From contig NZ_JAWOCR010000007.1 of the NCBI RefSeq assembly GCF_046483665.1, positions 62,001-126,000 of the forward strand: DNA of 64,000 bases, in the 5' to 3' direction. Positions within the stretch are counted from its first letter, which is position 1; every line of letters begins with the position of its first letter. Origin of the DNA: Thiohalophilus sp046483665 (GTDB lineage: Bacteria; Pseudomonadota; Gammaproteobacteria; UBA6429; Thiohalophilaceae). Of this stretch, positions 61,576-64,000 are shown one piece after another. A model generated the notes under the pieces. That model saw only the letters and a program-made list of their open reading frames with translations. It had not been told where the DNA came from and did no database searches. The translations under genes and the position numbers were made by a program.

Positions 61576-62340
61576 ATGGAACTGCAGGTTCTGGGATGTA
61601 GCGGCGGTGTCGGCAATGGTTTGCGCACCACCACCATGATGATCGATGAGGATATTCTGATCGATGCCGGCACCGGTGTGGGTGATCTGACCCTCGAACA
61701 GATGGCCGGCCTGCGCCATATTTTTCTGACTCATTCGCATCTGGATCATATCGCCAGCATTCCCCTGCTGGTGGATAGCGTGTTCGAACATCTGCATGAA
61801 CCGATTACCATCCACGCTCAGCAAGTGACCATTGATGCACTGCGCACACACATTTTCAATAACGTGATCTGGCCCGATTTTGCCGCGTTGCCCCATCCTG
61901 ATCGACCGGTGCTTCGCTACCAGCCGATGCAGCCGGGTGAAAGCCGCCAGGTGCGGAATATCCGGTTTGAAATGGTACCGGTCAATCACGTGGTGCCCGG
62001 GGTCGGCTATATTGTACGCAACAGCCCTCAGGTTTTTGCCTTCAGCGGGGATACCACCACCAATGATACCTTCTGGGCGCGCCTTAACCAGCTGGAGCGA
62101 CTGGATCTGCTGATCGTCGAAGCGGCTTTCGCGGATGACGATATCGATATCTGCCGGCGTGCCGGTCATTACTGTCCCGCGTTGCTGGCAGAGGACATTG
62201 CCAAGCTGACCCACCAGCCCGAAGTTTATATCACCCACAACAAGCCGGGCGGCGAGGGCGAGATTTTCGCCGAATGTGCCCGCGCCATCACCACCCATTC
62301 GGTCAACCGGCTCTCGGCCGGGGCCCGTTTCACGTTATAA
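61576..62340 (+). CDS. MBL-fold hydrolase (class II cAMP phosphodiesterase-like)
   Basis: 254 aa. N-terminal MELQVLGCSGGVGNG and the metal motif THSHLDHIAS; later FSGDTTTND and ITHNKPG. The GCSGGVGNG start and spacing fit class II cyclic-nucleotide phosphodiesterase-like MBL proteins. AGAGG precedes the ATG. Substrate not established. It lies between ypjD and ffh. Confidence 0.85.
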   Translation: MELQVLGCSGGVGNGLRTTTMMIDEDILIDAGTGVGDLTLEQMAGLRHIFLTHSHLDHIASIPLLVDSVFEHLHEPITIHAQQVTIDALRTHIFNNVIWPDFAALPHPDRPVLRYQPMQPGESRQVRNIRFEMVPVNHVVPGVGYIVRNSPQVFAFSGDTTTNDTFWARLNQLERLDLLIVEAAFADDDIDICRRAGHYCPALLAEDIAKLTHQPEVYITHNKPGGEGEIFAECARAITTHSVNRLSAGARFTL

Positions 62341-62391
62341 TGGCCCGGATCGCCGAGTGTGGCGGTCGACTGTATTTCCAAGTGAGGCAAC

Positions 62392-63756
62392 ATGTTTGAT
62401 GGTCTGAGCGAACGCCTTGGCCAGACGGTCCGTAACCTGCGCGGGGTCGGCCGACTGACCGAGGAGAATATCAAGGAGACCCTGCGCGAGGTGCGCATGG
62501 CTCTGCTGGAAGCCGACGTGGCGCTTCCGGTGGTCAAGGAATTTGTCGACCATGTGCGCGAGAAGGCCCTCGGCGAGGAAGTCCTGAAGAGCCTGACGCC
62601 CGGCCAGGCGCTGATCAAGATCGTCAACGACGAGCTGGTGGCGCTGATGGGCGAGGCCAACGACGGCCTGGATCTGAGCGTCACGCCGCCGGCGGTGATC
62701 CTGCTGGCCGGGCTGCAGGGCTCGGGCAAGACCACCAGCGCCGGCAAACTGGCTCGCTGGCTGCAGGAGAACCGGAAAAAATCGGTGATGCTGGTCAGTA
62801 CCGATATCTATCGTCCGGCGGCTATCGATCAGCTCGAGACCGTGGCCGGCCAGGTCGAGGCCAGCTTCTGCCCCAGCGCCACTGACGAGGACCCGGTCGA
62901 GATTGCCCAACGGGCGCTGGCGCAGGCGAAGCTGCAGCATAAAGATGTGCTAATCGTCGATACAGCCGGCCGGCTGCATATCGACGAGACTATGATGGAT
63001 GAGGTGCGCCGTCTCCATGCAGCGGTCCATCCCGTCGAGACCCTGTTCGTGGTCGATAGCATGACCGGCCAGGACGCGGCCAATACCGCCCGTGCCTTTC
63101 ATGACGCGCTGCCGCTGAGCGGGGTGATCCTGACCAAGACTGACGGCGATGCCCGCGGCGGCGCGGCACTGTCGATTCGCCAGATCACCGGCAAGCCGAT
63201 CAAGTTTCTCGGTACCGGCGAGAAGACCACCGAGCTGGAACCGTTTCATCCCGATCGGGTCGCCTCGCGTATTCTGGGCATGGGCGATGTGGTCAGCCTG
63301 GTTGAAGAGGCGCAGGGCAAGATCGATCTGGACGAGGCCGAGAAAATGGCGGCCAAGCTCAAAAAGGGCAAAGGCTTCGATCTGGAGGATTTCCTCGCCC
63401 AGTTCCAGCAGATGAAAAAAATGGGTGGGCTGTCCAGCCTGATGGACAAGTTGCCCGGCATGCCCAATGTGCCCCAGGGGGCCCTGGATGCGGCGGCCGG
63501 TGAGCAGCAGGTGAAACGCATGGAGGCGATCATCCGCTCCATGACCCCTGCGGAGCGGCGCAAGCCGGATCTGATTAAAGGCTCGCGCAAGCGGCGCATT
63601 GCCGGCGGCTCCGGCACCCAGATTCAGGACGTCAACCGCCTGCTCAAGCAGTTTACCCAGATGCAGAAGATGATGAAGAAAATGAAAGGCGGCGGCATGG
63701 CCAAGATGATGCGCGGCCTCAAGGGTGGCGGCAACCTGCCGCCGGGGCTGATGTAA
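62392..63756 (+). CDS. ffh: Signal recognition particle protein Ffh
   Basis: 454 aa. N-domain, then G-domain: G1 GLQGSGKTTSAGKLA, G3 DTAGRLH and G4 TKTDGDARGG. The C-terminal Met-rich M-domain ends KMMKKMKGGGMAKMMRGLKGGG. Inserts membrane proteins with 4.5S RNA and FtsY. Confidence 0.97.
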   Translation: MFDGLSERLGQTVRNLRGVGRLTEENIKETLREVRMALLEADVALPVVKEFVDHVREKALGEEVLKSLTPGQALIKIVNDELVALMGEANDGLDLSVTPPAVILLAGLQGSGKTTSAGKLARWLQENRKKSVMLVSTDIYRPAAIDQLETVAGQVEASFCPSATDEDPVEIAQRALAQAKLQHKDVLIVDTAGRLHIDETMMDEVRRLHAAVHPVETLFVVDSMTGQDAANTARAFHDALPLSGVILTKTDGDARGGAALSIRQITGKPIKFLGTGEKTTELEPFHPDRVASRILGMGDVVSLVEEAQGKIDLDEAEKMAAKLKKGKGFDLEDFLAQFQQMKKMGGLSSLMDKLPGMPNVPQGALDAAAGEQQVKRMEAIIRSMTPAERRKPDLIKGSRKRRIAGGSGTQIQDVNRLLKQFTQMQKMMKKMKGGGMAKMMRGLKGGGNLPPGLM

Positions 63757-64000
63757 CCGGGCGCTTCCGTGCGGGGTAACACTGACGACACCGAAAACCC
63801 ATTGACAGCACCCAAAAAGTCTCATTAAATCAGTGGGTTCGGGGAACTACTCGCCTGGCCGCTGTTACCGGTTGCCGGGGTTCAGGTTGCGGGAGGTCCG
63901 CCCTCTGGCAGAGGGGCGGCGGATCACGCGATCGTTGAGAAGGCCGTCGCCAGGGGGAGAGCTCTTGCAGGCGGATCTCTGGGGTGATTCCCCGGGGAGA
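63757..64000 (+). other. Unassigned, hairpin-rich region after ffh
   Basis: Carries the TTGACA promoter, then about 160 nt rich in stable hairpins, such as CCGCCCTCT-GGC-AGAGGGGCGG (63898-63919) and TCTCTGGGG-TGATT-CCCCGGGGAGA near the window end. Six GGA triplets occur here. No credible coding start is seen. It may be the beginning of a structured RNA gene or of a regulated 5' leader running past the window. Confidence 0.35.
63802..63830 (+). promoter_or_regulatory. Candidate strong promoter downstream of ffh
   Basis: Consensus -35 TTGACA (63802-63807), a 17-nt spacer, then TTAAAT (63825-63830). It predicts transcription start near 63838, into a GC-rich stretch with no gene. Confidence 0.55.

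Noticed and set aside
63838..64000. 4.5S SRP RNA, RNase P RNA, 6S RNA or tmRNA after ffh
   Set aside because: The SRP GGAAGGAAGCAGCC-type loop, the RNase P GAGGAAAGTCC core and the tmRNA ends are not visible.

Overview
This 64 kb window is a gene-dense, moderately GC-rich gammaproteobacterial chromosome segment, almost entirely housekeeping. From 27 kb to 54 kb it follows the E. coli order closely: queG / nnr-tsaE-amiB-mutL-miaA-hfq-hflX-hflK-hflC-yjeT-(hisZ)-purA, then rnr-rlmB-rpsF-rpsR-rplI-dnaB-alr and radA. Other content points away from enterics: a TsdBA-type thiosulfate dehydrogenase pair, a DsrC with both redox cysteines, HisZ, PCuAC/SCO copper proteins and a LonH-type protease. I infer a sulfur-oxidising member of the Chromatiales/Ectothiorhodospira-like lineages. 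No prophage, CRISPR array or complete insertion sequence is visible.

Layout: 0-2.7 kb holds EF-P (5' end cut by the window), its lysyl-transferase EpmA and Psd. 2.6-3.8 kb is a copper-delivery operon (SCO1, PCuAC) transcribed towards psd. 3.9-4.9 kb pairs a LexA-type peptidase lacking a DNA-binding domain with a Mut7-C RNase-fold protein. An aminotransferase (5-6.2 kb), the cytochrome pair tsdB-tsdA (6.3-7.9 kb) and the ppsA / ppsR divergent pair (8.2-11.7 kb) follow. htpG lies behind a textbook sigma-32 promoter. Next come a cysteine-free Rrf2 regulator, a LonH-like protease, bolA, ycgL, an orphan dsrC, an APH-AAA fusion kinase, hslR, a Nudix protein and a thioredoxin.

23.3-25.7 kb is a molybdenum-cofactor operon (mobA-mobB-moeA). 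It has a functional partner in the molybdate transporter modABC at 41.5-44.1 kb; no molybdoenzyme is visible. 25.8-26.5 kb is a small degraded island with a 71-aa flagellar-axial-like mini-protein and a GGDEF relic. 28-41 kb is the hfq superoperon region. 44-54 kb carries NDH-2, tRNA-Leu(CAG) and the rnr-to-alr cluster. 54-64 kb carries a Cache protein, radA, an FHA-PilZ signalling pair, a CorB-like transporter, a CcsA-like protein, an MBL hydrolase and ffh.

The most distinctive feature lies between the genes. Most intergenic gaps between convergent genes hold short-period (7 or 8 bp) degenerate repeat arrays, usually in facing inverted pairs able to fold into long hairpins. Several unrelated word families share this architecture, for example GCTAGTT, ACTCAGA, GCCAACT, CTCGTAC, CGCAGAGG and ACACGAAG. 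REP/BIME-like palindromes and one 115-bp MITE-like element add to this. Eight of the nine convergent gene junctions in the window carry at least one such array, palindrome or MITE.
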